Assembly: GCA_002423025.1 (NCBI GenBank)
Contig: DIUN01000048.1
Span: 175,258-189,174, forward strand
From: Sphingomonadales bacterium UBA6157
GTDB lineage: Bacteria; Pseudomonadota; Alphaproteobacteria; Sphingomonadales; Sphingomonadaceae
Length of the DNA: 13,917 nt
Direction of reading: 5' to 3'
Notes under the pieces: generated by a model
The model's input: only the letters and a program-made list of their open reading frames with translations
What the model was told of the DNA's origin: nothing
The model's database searches: none
Part shown: positions 1-6,551 of the stretch, piece by piece
Position numbering within the stretch: the stretch's first letter is position 1
Layout of the letters: each line of letters starts with the position of its first letter
Program-made: the position numbers and the translations under genes

Positions 1-18
1 GCTCCGGCTGCTGAATAA
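1..18 (+). CDS. 3' end of an unidentified upstream gene (partial)
   Basis: Frame 1 reads five codons (APAAE) and stops with TAA at 16-18. A strong rho-independent terminator follows 32 bases later on the same strand, so a + strand gene should end close by. Frame 3 also stops early (TGA at 12-14), so the frame is not certain. Too little is present to name a product. Confidence 0.3.
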   Translation, partial: APAAE

Positions 19-50
19 GTTTCGCTCTTTCAGCGAATCTGAAATGCGGA

Positions 51-83
51 AGGGTCGGACCTGGCAACAGGTCCGGCCCTTTT
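51..83 (+). terminator. Rho-independent terminator of the upstream gene
   Basis: A 12-base-pair stem (51-62 with 69-80, one G-U pair) closes a 6-base loop (63-68) and is followed by a T run at 80-83. The T run lies only on the + strand side, so it ends transcription of the gene leaving the left edge. The stem could hinder yaaA transcripts coming from the right, but nothing resembling a T tract follows it on the - strand. Confidence 0.85.
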
Positions 84-123
84 CCGTTCTGGGGCTCTGA
101 GCGACGTCTTTGGTCGCCTGTCC

Positions 124-897
124 TCAATCCATCTGGCGCACGAACAGCCAGTGATCCGCGCTCGAGCGGTTGGCGTCAAAACGGTGGCCCAAGACGATTG
201 CTTGTTGCAGTGACGCAGGGCTTTCCAGCTGCTGTTCGCAAATGAGGCGCGCCATGGCGCCCCGGCATTTTTTGGCGACAAAGCTGTTGAAGCGCAGGGC
301 GCTGCCGCGCTCATCCCGAAAATCGATCGTCAGCACACGGCCGGGCAGGGCCTTTGTGTCCACCGCGCGGAAATATTCGCCGCTGGCGAGGTTCACCAGG
401 GTCTTGTCGGCATGGTCGGCCATGTCCTGCGCCAGTGCCGCAGCGATACGCTTGCCCCAAACGGCGTAGAGCGTCTCTGCCTTGCCGATGCCGAAGCTGG
501 TGCCCATCTCGAGCCGGTAAGGCTGCATCAGGTCCAGCGGTCGCAGAACGCCGTAAAGCCCGGAGAGAATACGGAGGTGCCCTTGGGCAAAGGCCACGGC
601 TTCGGCGTCAAGGCTGGCGGCATCCAATCCGGCATAGACATCGCCATCAAAGGTGTAGAGTGCCGGTCGGGCGTTGTCGGGCGTGAAGGGCGTGGCGAAC
701 GCCTTGAAGCGCGCCACGTTGAGCGCGGCCAGCGGCTCGGAAATGTGCATGAGTTTTCGCAGTTGCGGCGCGCTGAGCCTTGCTGCCGCCTTGGCGAGCC
801 GCGCCGCCTCATCGAGAAAGCGCGGTTGGCTCGCCTCCACGGGCGGCAGTGGCGATACTGTATCGAGAGACTTGGCCGGCGACAGGACAGCGAGCAT
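124..897 (-). CDS. yaaA: Peroxide stress protein YaaA (DUF328/UPF0246)
   Basis: Cytoplasmic YaaA-family protein. In E. coli, YaaA belongs to the OxyR regulon and limits intracellular free iron during hydrogen peroxide stress; its biochemical activity is not firmly settled. The family motifs are clear: SPAKSLD near residue 6, FDGDVYAGLDA (83-93), LSGLYGVLRPLD (111-122), PYRLEMGT (126-133) and LVNLASGEYF (167-176). The length of 257 residues matches E. coli (258). I chose the ATG at 897. The Shine-Dalgarno sequence AAGGG (904-908) touches the other ATG at 903 but sits 6 bases from 897, and family members start directly before the SPAK motif. The ATG at 903 would add Met-Ser. The gene stands alone, diverging from a TPR gene, with its own candidate promoter. 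Confidence 0.95.
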   Translation of the reverse strand: MLAVLSPAKSLDTVSPLPPVEASQPRFLDEAARLAKAAARLSAPQLRKLMHISEPLAALNVARFKAFATPFTPDNARPALYTFDGDVYAGLDAASLDAEAVAFAQGHLRILSGLYGVLRPLDLMQPYRLEMGTSFGIGKAETLYAVWGKRIAAALAQDMADHADKTLVNLASGEYFRAVDTKALPGRVLTIDFRDERGSALRFNSFVAKKCRGAMARLICEQQLESPASLQQAIVLGHRFDANRSSADHWLFVRQMD

Positions 898-923
898 GGA
901 CATCCCTTGTTTCGAACGCCCTA

Positions 924-952
924 TCGATAGCCGGGGCGGCCCGGCTGTTCAA
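924..952 (-). promoter_or_regulatory. Candidate yaaA promoter
   Basis: Read on the - strand, a -35-like TTGAAC (947-952) and a -10-like TATCGA (924-929) are separated by exactly 17 bases. Transcription would start near 917, giving a leader of about 20 bases before the chosen yaaA start and its AAGGG ribosome site. Each box has 3-4 of 6 consensus matches. Identified by eye. Confidence 0.45.
929..946. repeat. Perfect inverted repeat in the yaaA promoter spacer
   Basis: AGCCGGG (929-935) and CCCGGCT (940-946) are perfect 7-base arms around the 4-base centre GCGG. The element almost exactly fills the gap between the candidate -35 and -10 boxes of yaaA. A second perfect palindrome, CTATCGATAG (921-930), overlaps the -10 box. 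This could be an operator, a small hairpin or a chance product of high GC content. No bound regulator is known. Confidence 0.5.
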
Positions 953-983
953 ACCATGTTAAGCGCGACAAATGCATCTAGCG

Positions 984-1037
984 TTGGCCAAAGCGCTGGA
1001 AGTGATTATTGACGCGCAGTGTGGCCCGGTTTGAAAC
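984..1037 (+). promoter_or_regulatory. Candidate promoter region of the exported TPR gene
   Basis: Two overlapping possibilities are visible. TTGGCC (984-989) lies 17 bases from TATTGA (1007-1012). TTGACG (1009-1014), the better -35 box, lies 17 bases from the poor -10 box TGAAAC (1032-1037). I cannot choose between them. The leader that follows contains an imperfect stem (CCCGG at 1025-1029 with CCGGG at 1046-1050, and TGAA at 1032-1035 with TTCA at 1041-1044) just before the ribosome binding site. Confidence 0.3.
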
Positions 1038-1077
1038 GAGTTCAGCCGGGTGAGGAATGATCTCGGGAGGTTCATTG

Positions 1078-2319
1078 ATGAAGACGATTTCGCGCAAGTT
1101 CATGGCGCTGATGCTGGCGAGTGCGGCCGTGGCGACGCTTGCCACGCCGGCGATGGCCCAGCGCAACAAGCAGGAAGAGGCTGCCAAGCCGAAGCCTCCC
1201 AAGCTCTCCAAGCCTGTTGCCGCGGCTCTTGCCGCTGCGCAGAAGATGCAGGCTGCTGGCGATAACGCCGGCTCGCTTGCCAAGATCGCCGAGGCGGAGG
1301 CCGTGCCGAATCCCAATGAGGATGACGTCTACTTCATCCAGGCGATCAAGCTGAACGCCGCGATTGCGCTCAAGGACAATGCCATCATCGAGACGACGCT
1401 CGGCAAGATGCTGGCGACCGGCCGCGTTTCCGCGACCGACACCCCCAAGTTCCTGCAGACGATCGGCTCGCTGGCTCTGGCCCGCAAGGACTACCCGACC
1501 GCGACCAATGCCTTCGAGCGTCTCGTGGCAGCCAAGCCGGGCGATGGTGAAGCCCTCATCGGCCTCGCCGAGCTCTACAACGCCCAAAAGCAGACCAGCA
1601 TGGCTGTGGACACCATCGGCAAGGCCGTTGCGGCTAACAAGGCTGCTGGCGTTGCGGTGCCGGAAAACTGGTATCGCCGCCAGCTCGCCCTCGCCTATGA
1701 CGGCAAGCTCGGCGCTGTTGTGCAGAGTGCCGCTCTGGCGCTTGTTGGTGCCTATCCGACTGCGGTGAACTGGCGCGATGCGCTCGTCATCACGCGGGAC
1801 AGCTTCAAGCTTGATGACCAGGGTTCGCTGGACTTCATGCGCCTGCAGGCTGCCACTGGCTCGCTCAACGGTGAGCGTGATTATGTGGAATATGCCGATA
1901 CGGCGCTGGGCCGCGGCTTCCCCGGCGAGGCGAAGCGGGCCCTCGACGAGGGCATCGCCAAGTCCATGCTTGAGCCGGGCAAGCCGCTCGTCAAGGAGCT
2001 GAAGACCACGGCTGACAGCAAGGCTGCTGCAGATCGCGCCGGCCTTCCCGCGCTGGAGAAGGAAATCAAGGGCAACGGCCGTCTGGCTCTGGCCACCGGC
2101 GATGCCTATTACGGCTTTGGCGACTATGCCAAGGCTGCAACCCTCTACAAGATGGCCGTGGGCGCCACCGCGGTTGATCAGCCGACCGCCAACCTGCGCC
2201 TCGGCGCGGCGCTGGCCCGGGCTGGTGACAAGGCTGCCGCCGCCGAGGCTTTCAAGGCCGTCAAGGGCGGCCCGCGTGAAACGCTTGCGCAATATTGGCT
2301 GGCTCACATCGGCGCCTGA
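1078..2319 (+). CDS. Exported TPR-like repeat protein of unknown function
   Basis: Predicted periplasmic protein of 413 residues. A typical Sec signal peptide covers residues 1-27 (basic MKTISRK start, hydrophobic core, Ala-Met-Ala cleavage site). A Lys/Pro-rich linker follows. The rest is Ala-rich paired helices resembling tetratricopeptide repeats, clearest at about residues 122-185 (GDGEALIGLAELYNAQ) and 337-405 (DAYYGFGDYAKAATLYKMAV, then an ALARAGDKAAAAEAFK unit). TPR arrays usually bind proteins; no catalytic motif is visible and I do not know its partner. I chose the ATG at 1078 because GGAGG (1066-1070) sits 7 bases upstream and it starts directly at the signal peptide. An in-frame ATG at 1057 lacks such a site. 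The gene is single, diverges from yaaA and ends at a strong terminator. Confidence 0.85.
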   Translation: MKTISRKFMALMLASAAVATLATPAMAQRNKQEEAAKPKPPKLSKPVAAALAAAQKMQAAGDNAGSLAKIAEAEAVPNPNEDDVYFIQAIKLNAAIALKDNAIIETTLGKMLATGRVSATDTPKFLQTIGSLALARKDYPTATNAFERLVAAKPGDGEALIGLAELYNAQKQTSMAVDTIGKAVAANKAAGVAVPENWYRRQLALAYDGKLGAVVQSAALALVGAYPTAVNWRDALVITRDSFKLDDQGSLDFMRLQAATGSLNGERDYVEYADTALGRGFPGEAKRALDEGIAKSMLEPGKPLVKELKTTADSKAAADRAGLPALEKEIKGNGRLALATGDAYYGFGDYAKAATLYKMAVGATAVDQPTANLRLGAALARAGDKAAAAEAFKAVKGGPRETLAQYWLAHIGA

Positions 2320-2342
2320 CGCCGATTGGATGCGCGAGAAAT

Positions 2343-2380
2343 GGGGCGGCGGGGTAACCTGCCGCCCCTTTTTCGTTTTT
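2343..2380 (+). terminator. Rho-independent terminator after the TPR gene
   Basis: An 11-base-pair GC stem (2343-2353 with 2358-2368, one G-U pair) closes a GTAA tetraloop of the stable GNRA type. The tract TTTTTCGTTTTT (2369-2380) follows directly. It lies 23 bases past the TPR stop codon and separates that gene from guaB. Confidence 0.92.
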
Positions 2381-2427
2381 GGGTAGGAATGCCAGCGGTT
2401 CTTTTGGTGCAGGCATGGTCGCTGCCC

Positions 2428-2456
2428 TTCCCATTTTGGCACCCAGCCCCTAAGAA
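2428..2456 (+). promoter_or_regulatory. Candidate guaB promoter
   Basis: TTCCCA (2428-2433) and TAAGAA (2451-2456) are 17 bases apart and lie just after the preceding terminator, where guaB needs a new promoter. The predicted leader is about 30 bases. The boxes are weak, so this is tentative. Confidence 0.3.
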
Positions 2457-2493
2457 ACCCCACTTGCCCCGATCTGAGAGTTGCGCGCCGCTT

Positions 2494-3972
2494 ATGGATA
2501 TCCGCCTTGGCCTCACTTTTGATGATGTGCTGCTGGTGCCGGCGGCCTCGGCGGTCATGCCCAGCATGGCGGATACCTCGACCCGGATTACGCGTGGCAT
2601 AACGCTCAACATACCGATCCTCTCTTCCGCCATGGACACTGTGACGGAAGCTGAAATGGCGATCGTGATGGCGCAGGCCGGCGGCATCGGCGTGCTGCAC
2701 CGGAACCTGACCGTTGAGGAGCAGGCGCTCGCCGTGCGCCAGGTCAAGCGCTTCGAGAGCGGCATGGTCGTCAACCCCGTCACCATGACGCCGGACCAGA
2801 CGCTGGGCGATGCCCGTGCGCTGATGGCGCGGCACCGGATCTCGGGCTTTCCGGTGGTGGAGCAGGTCGGCAGTGATGGCGCGCCGGGCCGGCTCGTTGG
2901 TATCGTGACCAACCGTGACATGCGCTTTGCCGAGAATGCCGATCAGCCGATTTCTGAGCTGATGACCTCCGAGAATCTCGTGACGGTGCGGCCGGGTGTT
3001 TCCGAGGATGAAGCACGGCGGCTGCTCCATACCCATCGCATCGAGAAGCTGCTGGTGGTGGACAATGCCGGCCATTGCATCGGGCTGATAACGGTCAAGG
3101 ACATCGAACGCGCCGTCACCTACCCGTCGGCCACAAAGGACACTGCTGGGCGCCTGCGCGTGGCAGCGGCGACCACCGTGGGTGATCTTGGCTTTGAGCG
3201 CACAGAGGCGCTGCTGGACGCTGAGTGTGACCTGATCGTGGTCGACACCGCGCATGGCCACAGCGACCGGGTGGCGGAAGCTGTCGCCCGCATCAAGAAG
3301 CTGAGCAATTCGGCGCAGGTCATTGCCGGCAACGTCGCGACGGCGGAAGCCGCGCGAGCCCTGATCGGCGCCGGCGCCGATGGGATAAAGGTCGGCATCG
3401 GGCCGGGCTCGATCTGCACGACGCGCGTCGTCGCCGGTGTTGGCGTGCCGCAGCTCACCGCGATCATCGATACGGCCGAGGCGTCGTCCAGGCTGGGCGT
3501 GCCGGTGATTGCCGATGGTGGTCTTCGCACCTCAGGTGACGTTGCAAAGGCGCTGGCGGCGGGTGCTGCGGCGGTGATGGTCGGCTCACTGCTTGCCGGG
3601 ACAGCGGAGACGCCGGGCGACACGTTCCTCTGGCAGGGTCGCACCTACAAGGCGTATCGTGGCATGGGTTCGGTGGCTGCCATGGCGCGCGGCTCGGCCG
3701 ATCGCTATTTCCAGCAGGACATCAAGGATCAGCTCAAGCTGGTTCCGGAAGGCATCGAGGGGCAGGTGCCGTTCAAGGGGCCTGCTACCGATGTGCTGCA
3801 CCAGCTCGTGGGCGGCGTGAAGGCGGCCATGGGCTACACAGGGGCCGCAACGCTTGATGAGTTTCGTCAGCGGGCGGAATTCGTGCGGATCACCAACGCC
3901 GGCCTGCGCGAGAGCCACGTCCATGACGTGACGATTACACGTGAAGCCCCCAATTATCCGACGACGGGATGA
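2494..3972 (+). CDS. guaB: IMP dehydrogenase
   Basis: Inosine-5'-monophosphate dehydrogenase oxidises IMP to XMP with NAD+, the committed step toward GMP. This is a cytoplasmic enzyme, tetrameric in the family, with a TIM barrel. The 492 residues match the usual bacterial size. The N terminus LTFDDVLLVPA is typical. A CBS domain pair interrupts the barrel at about residues 91-206. The catalytic loop GPGSICTTR holds Cys308, which forms the covalent XMP intermediate. The mobile flap carries the Arg404-Tyr405 dyad in SADRYFQ, followed by LVPEGIEGQVPFKG. The ATG at 2494 was chosen because family homology begins there, although only a weak GAGAG (2476-2480) lies upstream. Extending the frame to 2326 would run through the terminator. 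rsmB follows after 22 bases, probably in the same transcript. Confidence 0.97.
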   Translation: MDIRLGLTFDDVLLVPAASAVMPSMADTSTRITRGITLNIPILSSAMDTVTEAEMAIVMAQAGGIGVLHRNLTVEEQALAVRQVKRFESGMVVNPVTMTPDQTLGDARALMARHRISGFPVVEQVGSDGAPGRLVGIVTNRDMRFAENADQPISELMTSENLVTVRPGVSEDEARRLLHTHRIEKLLVVDNAGHCIGLITVKDIERAVTYPSATKDTAGRLRVAAATTVGDLGFERTEALLDAECDLIVVDTAHGHSDRVAEAVARIKKLSNSAQVIAGNVATAEAARALIGAGADGIKVGIGPGSICTTRVVAGVGVPQLTAIIDTAEASSRLGVPVIADGGLRTSGDVAKALAAGAAAVMVGSLLAGTAETPGDTFLWQGRTYKAYRGMGSVAAMARGSADRYFQQDIKDQLKLVPEGIEGQVPFKGPATDVLHQLVGGVKAAMGYTGAATLDEFRQRAEFVRITNAGLRESHVHDVTITREAPNYPTTG

Positions 3973-3994
3973 CCAATATCTTGAAGATGGTATC

Positions 3995-5191
3995 GTGACG
4001 CCGGCCGCGCGAGTTCAAGCGGCGATTGAATGTCTGGATGCCGCTGTTGCGGCCGCACGCACCGGCGGAGCCGCTGCGGATACCATTGTGCAGCGTTATT
4101 TCACCACGCGTCGCTACGCCGGCTCGAAGGACCGGCGCGCAGTGCGGGATCTTGTGTTCGACGTGATCCGCAGCATCGGGACGGCTCCGCAGAGCGGACG
4201 CGCCGCGCTGATCGGCCATGCCCGGCGCAATGATCCTGCGCTGCTGACGCACTTTGGTGCCGAAGGCCATGCCCCGGCGGCACTGGCGGCAGGAGAGCCC
4301 GAGGCGACGCCATCGCTGGCGCCGGGCTGGCAGCTCGACATGCTGCGGACCCGCTTTGGCAAGGACACTGAGCGCGAAGTGACCGCGCTTCTTGGCCGCG
4401 CGCCTCTGGATTTGCGGGTCAACCGCCTCAAGGCGAACCGCGACGAGGTTCTGGCGATGCTGCCCGATCTTGCGGCCACGACCTTTGCGCCGGACGGTCT
4501 TCGCGCACCTACGGGGTTGCTTGTGGAGCAATTGCCGGCCTTCAACGAGGGCCTCATCGAGGTTCAGGATGAAGGCTCGCAACTCGCAGCGATGGCTGTG
4601 GAAGCGCAGCCAGGACAGACGGTGCTGGACCTGTGCGCCGGCGCCGGTGGCAAGACGCTGGCGCTCGCCGCGATGATGCAGAACCGTGGCAGGCTTCTGG
4701 CTGCGGATACCGATCGCGGGCGGCTCTCCGCCATGCCGCAACGCCTGGCGCGCGCCGGGGTCGATATTGTTGAAGTGCGGCTGCTCAACCCGAAGAAGGA
4801 GTGGGACGCGCTGGGTGAACTTGAGGGCGAGTGTGACCGGGTTCTGGTCGATGCGCCTTGCTCGGGAAGCGGGACGTGGCGGCGCAACCCCGAGGCGCGC
4901 TGGCGGCTCACGGCGGAGCGACTGGGCAAGCTGGAGGCCGAGCAGGACCGGTTGCTGGCGCTGGCGGCGCGCATGGTGAAGGCCGGTGGCACGCTGACTT
5001 ATGTTGTATGCTCGCTGTTGCCGGCGGAAGGTGAGGCGCGGGCGCAGGCCTTTCTTGCTTCGCAGCCGGGCTTTGCGGCTGATCCCTTCAGCCTGCCTGG
5101 CGTGGCGGGGCAGGCTGCATCGTGCGTGCTGACGCCGGGTGCGCAGGGGTGCGACGGATTCTTCATCGCAAGGTTCGCGCGAGTCTGCTAG
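3995..5191 (+). CDS. rsmB: 16S rRNA (cytosine-5)-methyltransferase RsmB (NOL1/NOP2/Sun family)
   Basis: AdoMet-dependent enzyme expected to methylate C5 of a cytosine in 16S rRNA (C967 in E. coli). The N-terminal part (about residues 1-150) is helical and NusB-like (AADTIVQRYF, AGSKDRRAVRDLVFD). The Rossmann methyltransferase part holds motif I VLDLCAGAGGKT (210-221), motif IV DAPCSGSGTWRRNPEARW with Cys289, and motif VI TYVVCSLLP with Cys339; the two cysteines are the catalytic pair of this family. I chose the GTG at 3995, which gives 398 residues starting TPAARVQAAIE and leaves 22 bases after guaB. A GTG at 3941 would add 18 residues that look like out-of-frame guaB and would overlap it by 32 bases. 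The exact rRNA target is inferred from the family. Confidence 0.9.
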   Translation: MTPAARVQAAIECLDAAVAAARTGGAAADTIVQRYFTTRRYAGSKDRRAVRDLVFDVIRSIGTAPQSGRAALIGHARRNDPALLTHFGAEGHAPAALAAGEPEATPSLAPGWQLDMLRTRFGKDTEREVTALLGRAPLDLRVNRLKANRDEVLAMLPDLAATTFAPDGLRAPTGLLVEQLPAFNEGLIEVQDEGSQLAAMAVEAQPGQTVLDLCAGAGGKTLALAAMMQNRGRLLAADTDRGRLSAMPQRLARAGVDIVEVRLLNPKKEWDALGELEGECDRVLVDAPCSGSGTWRRNPEARWRLTAERLGKLEAEQDRLLALAARMVKAGGTLTYVVCSLLPAEGEARAQAFLASQPGFAADPFSLPGVAGQAASCVLTPGAQGCDGFFIARFARVC

Positions 5192-5218
5192 CTTCTGTCT
5201 TGAGAGATGGAGTTTGCC

Positions 5219-5716
5219 ATGCGTTCCCACTGGTTCTTGCCGCTGATATTGCTGGTTTCGGGCAGCGTCTGCGCTGCGGCGGCACCCATTGGGGATGATG
5301 TGCTGAAGCCGGCCTCAGTGCGGCTTGCTGGCGAAGGCCGGGCGGCGCTGGCCAAGGGTGATGCGATTACCGCTATCGATGCGTTTGAGGCGGCTCTGGC
5401 TGTTGACCCCAAGAATGTCGGCGCCTTCAGTGGAATTGCACAAGGTTATGAAAAGCTTGGGCTTCCGGGCAAGGCCGTGCGCTATTACCGTGAAGCGCTG
5501 GCGCTGAATCCTTCCGATCTTTCGGCCCTGGAAGGGCAGGGCAAGGCTTTGATTGCGCGGGGTGCGACGGCGCGGGCACAGGTCAATCTCGCGCGCATCA
5601 AGGCGCTCTGCAAGGCCGATTGCGGCGCCGCGACACGGTTGCAGACGGCACTGACAGCCGCTTCGGCAGCGGCCAGTGCGGCACCGGCGATCAAGCCGTC
5701 AGAAGCCCGAAACTAG
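5219..5716 (+). CDS. Small periplasmic TPR protein with a C-terminal CxxxC pair
   Basis: A 165-residue protein with a Sec signal peptide (hydrophobic FLPLILLVSGSV, cleavage probably within the Ala stretch at 19-22). Cys18 is not in a good lipobox because Val precedes it, so I do not call it a lipoprotein. About three TPR units follow: 33-66 (GDAITAIDAFEAALAVDPKN), 67-100 (GYEKLGLPGKAVRYYREALA) and a less regular third. Cys131 and Cys135 (CKADC) come next, then an Ala-rich tail. In the periplasm the two cysteines could form a disulfide. I chose the ATG at 5219 because GGAG (5209-5212) is 6 bases upstream; the ATG at 5207 has GAGAG touching it. It follows rsmB by 27 bases, so is probably cotranscribed. 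The function is unknown. Confidence 0.8.
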   Translation: MRSHWFLPLILLVSGSVCAAAAPIGDDVLKPASVRLAGEGRAALAKGDAITAIDAFEAALAVDPKNVGAFSGIAQGYEKLGLPGKAVRYYREALALNPSDLSALEGQGKALIARGATARAQVNLARIKALCKADCGAATRLQTALTAASAAASAAPAIKPSEARN

Positions 5717-5723
5717 AGGCTTT

Positions 5724-6551
5724 TCATGTGCCCAGCCGAGCAGCGGCGCCGGCGAAAGCGGCCACTGGTACGGTCTCGGCGCGGGCCTCCGGGCTGATCC
5801 CTTCCGCCATCATGGCTTCCAGTGCGCCGGGCAAGCCCTTCAGGCTGGAGCGCAGCATCTTGCGGCGCTGGCCAAAGGCGGCGGCCGTAAGTGCGGAGAG
5901 ATTTGCGGGTGTAGCCGGTGCCAGCGGGGACGCCGGACGGATGTGGACAACCGCTGAGGAGACCTTGGGCGGAGGCACGAAGGCGCGCGGTGGGAGACTG
6001 AGGGCGATCTTGGGTGTCGAGCGCCATTGGGCCAGCACGGAGAGCCTGCCATAGGCATCCGAGCCCGGCGCCGCAACGATACGCTCGGCGACTTCTTTCT
6101 GGAACATCAGCGTCAGGCTTGCCCACCATGGCGGCCAGGCATCGCCGCCGAGCCAGCCGATCAGCAGTGCCGTGCCGATGTTGTAGGGCAGGTTGGCAAC
6201 GATATGCGCGCCGCGGCCAGCCATTGCCTCCGGGTCCATTTCCAGCGCATCACCTTCGATCACGCTGAGCTTGCCGTCTGCCGCTTCGGCCAGTTCCGCC
6301 AGGGCGGGGAGGGCGCGGGAATCGCGCTCCACGGCGACCACGTTCGCTCCGGCGCGGAGCAGCGCGCGGGTCAGGCCGCCGGGACCGGGGCCGACCTCGT
6401 AAACCGTTTCCCCGGCAAGCGGGCCAGGCACGCGAGCAATCCGATCGAGCAGGTTGCCATCCAGGAGGAAATTTTGGCCGAGCGATTTCTTGGCGGCCAG
6501 GCCATGCCGCGCGATGACGTCGCGCAGCGGCGGCAGGTTCTCGAGGCTCAA
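5724..6551 (-). CDS. rsmA: 16S rRNA (adenine(1518/1519)-N6)-dimethyltransferase RsmA/KsgA
   Basis: Dimethylates two adjacent adenines in the 3' terminal hairpin of 16S rRNA, a late check on small-subunit assembly. Its loss gives kasugamycin resistance in other bacteria. The 275 residues match E. coli (273). Motifs in order: KSLGQNFLLD (22-31), motif I EVGPGPGGLT (52-61), VERD (74-77), GDAL (100-103), motif IV NLPYNIGT (120-127), QKEVAERI, and the C-terminal FGQRRKMLRSSL that contacts RNA. The start is TTG at 6551, overlapping the pdxA stop by 4 bases (TTGA), with no Shine-Dalgarno sequence visible. Translation therefore probably depends on ribosomes finishing pdxA. It is last in the lptD-surA-pdxA-rsmA block and its stop lies 7 bases from the stop of the facing TPR gene, with no terminator between. 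Confidence 0.96.
   Translation of the reverse strand: MSLENLPPLRDVIARHGLAAKKSLGQNFLLDGNLLDRIARVPGPLAGETVYEVGPGPGGLTRALLRAGANVVAVERDSRALPALAELAEAADGKLSVIEGDALEMDPEAMAGRGAHIVANLPYNIGTALLIGWLGGDAWPPWWASLTLMFQKEVAERIVAAPGSDAYGRLSVLAQWRSTPKIALSLPPRAFVPPPKVSSAVVHIRPASPLAPATPANLSALTAAAFGQRRKMLRSSLKGLPGALEAMMAEGISPEARAETVPVAAFAGAAARLGT

Noticed and set aside
102..118. Short GCGAC/GTCGC hairpin just past the yaaA stop as a yaaA terminator
   Set aside because: Only a 5-base stem and no T run on the - strand side.
2326..2493. N-terminal extension of guaB to 2326
   Set aside because: It would translate through the terminator stem and T run, and IMP dehydrogenase homology begins at the ATG at 2494.
1072..3261. 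729-codon open frame on the - strand across the TPR gene, terminator and guaB
   Set aside because: Its product is rich in His, Arg and Gly with no recognisable domain. It runs opposite two well-supported genes in high-GC sequence, where biased third positions keep the antisense frame open, and it passes through a terminator.
3941..3994. Upstream GTG start for rsmB overlapping guaB
   Set aside because: The extra 18 residues look like out-of-frame guaB, and the 3995 GTG matches the usual start of the family in this lineage.
3935..5230. 431-codon open frame on the - strand opposite rsmB
   Set aside because: Low-complexity Arg/His/Gln-rich product typical of a shadow frame. rsmB has all methyltransferase motifs.
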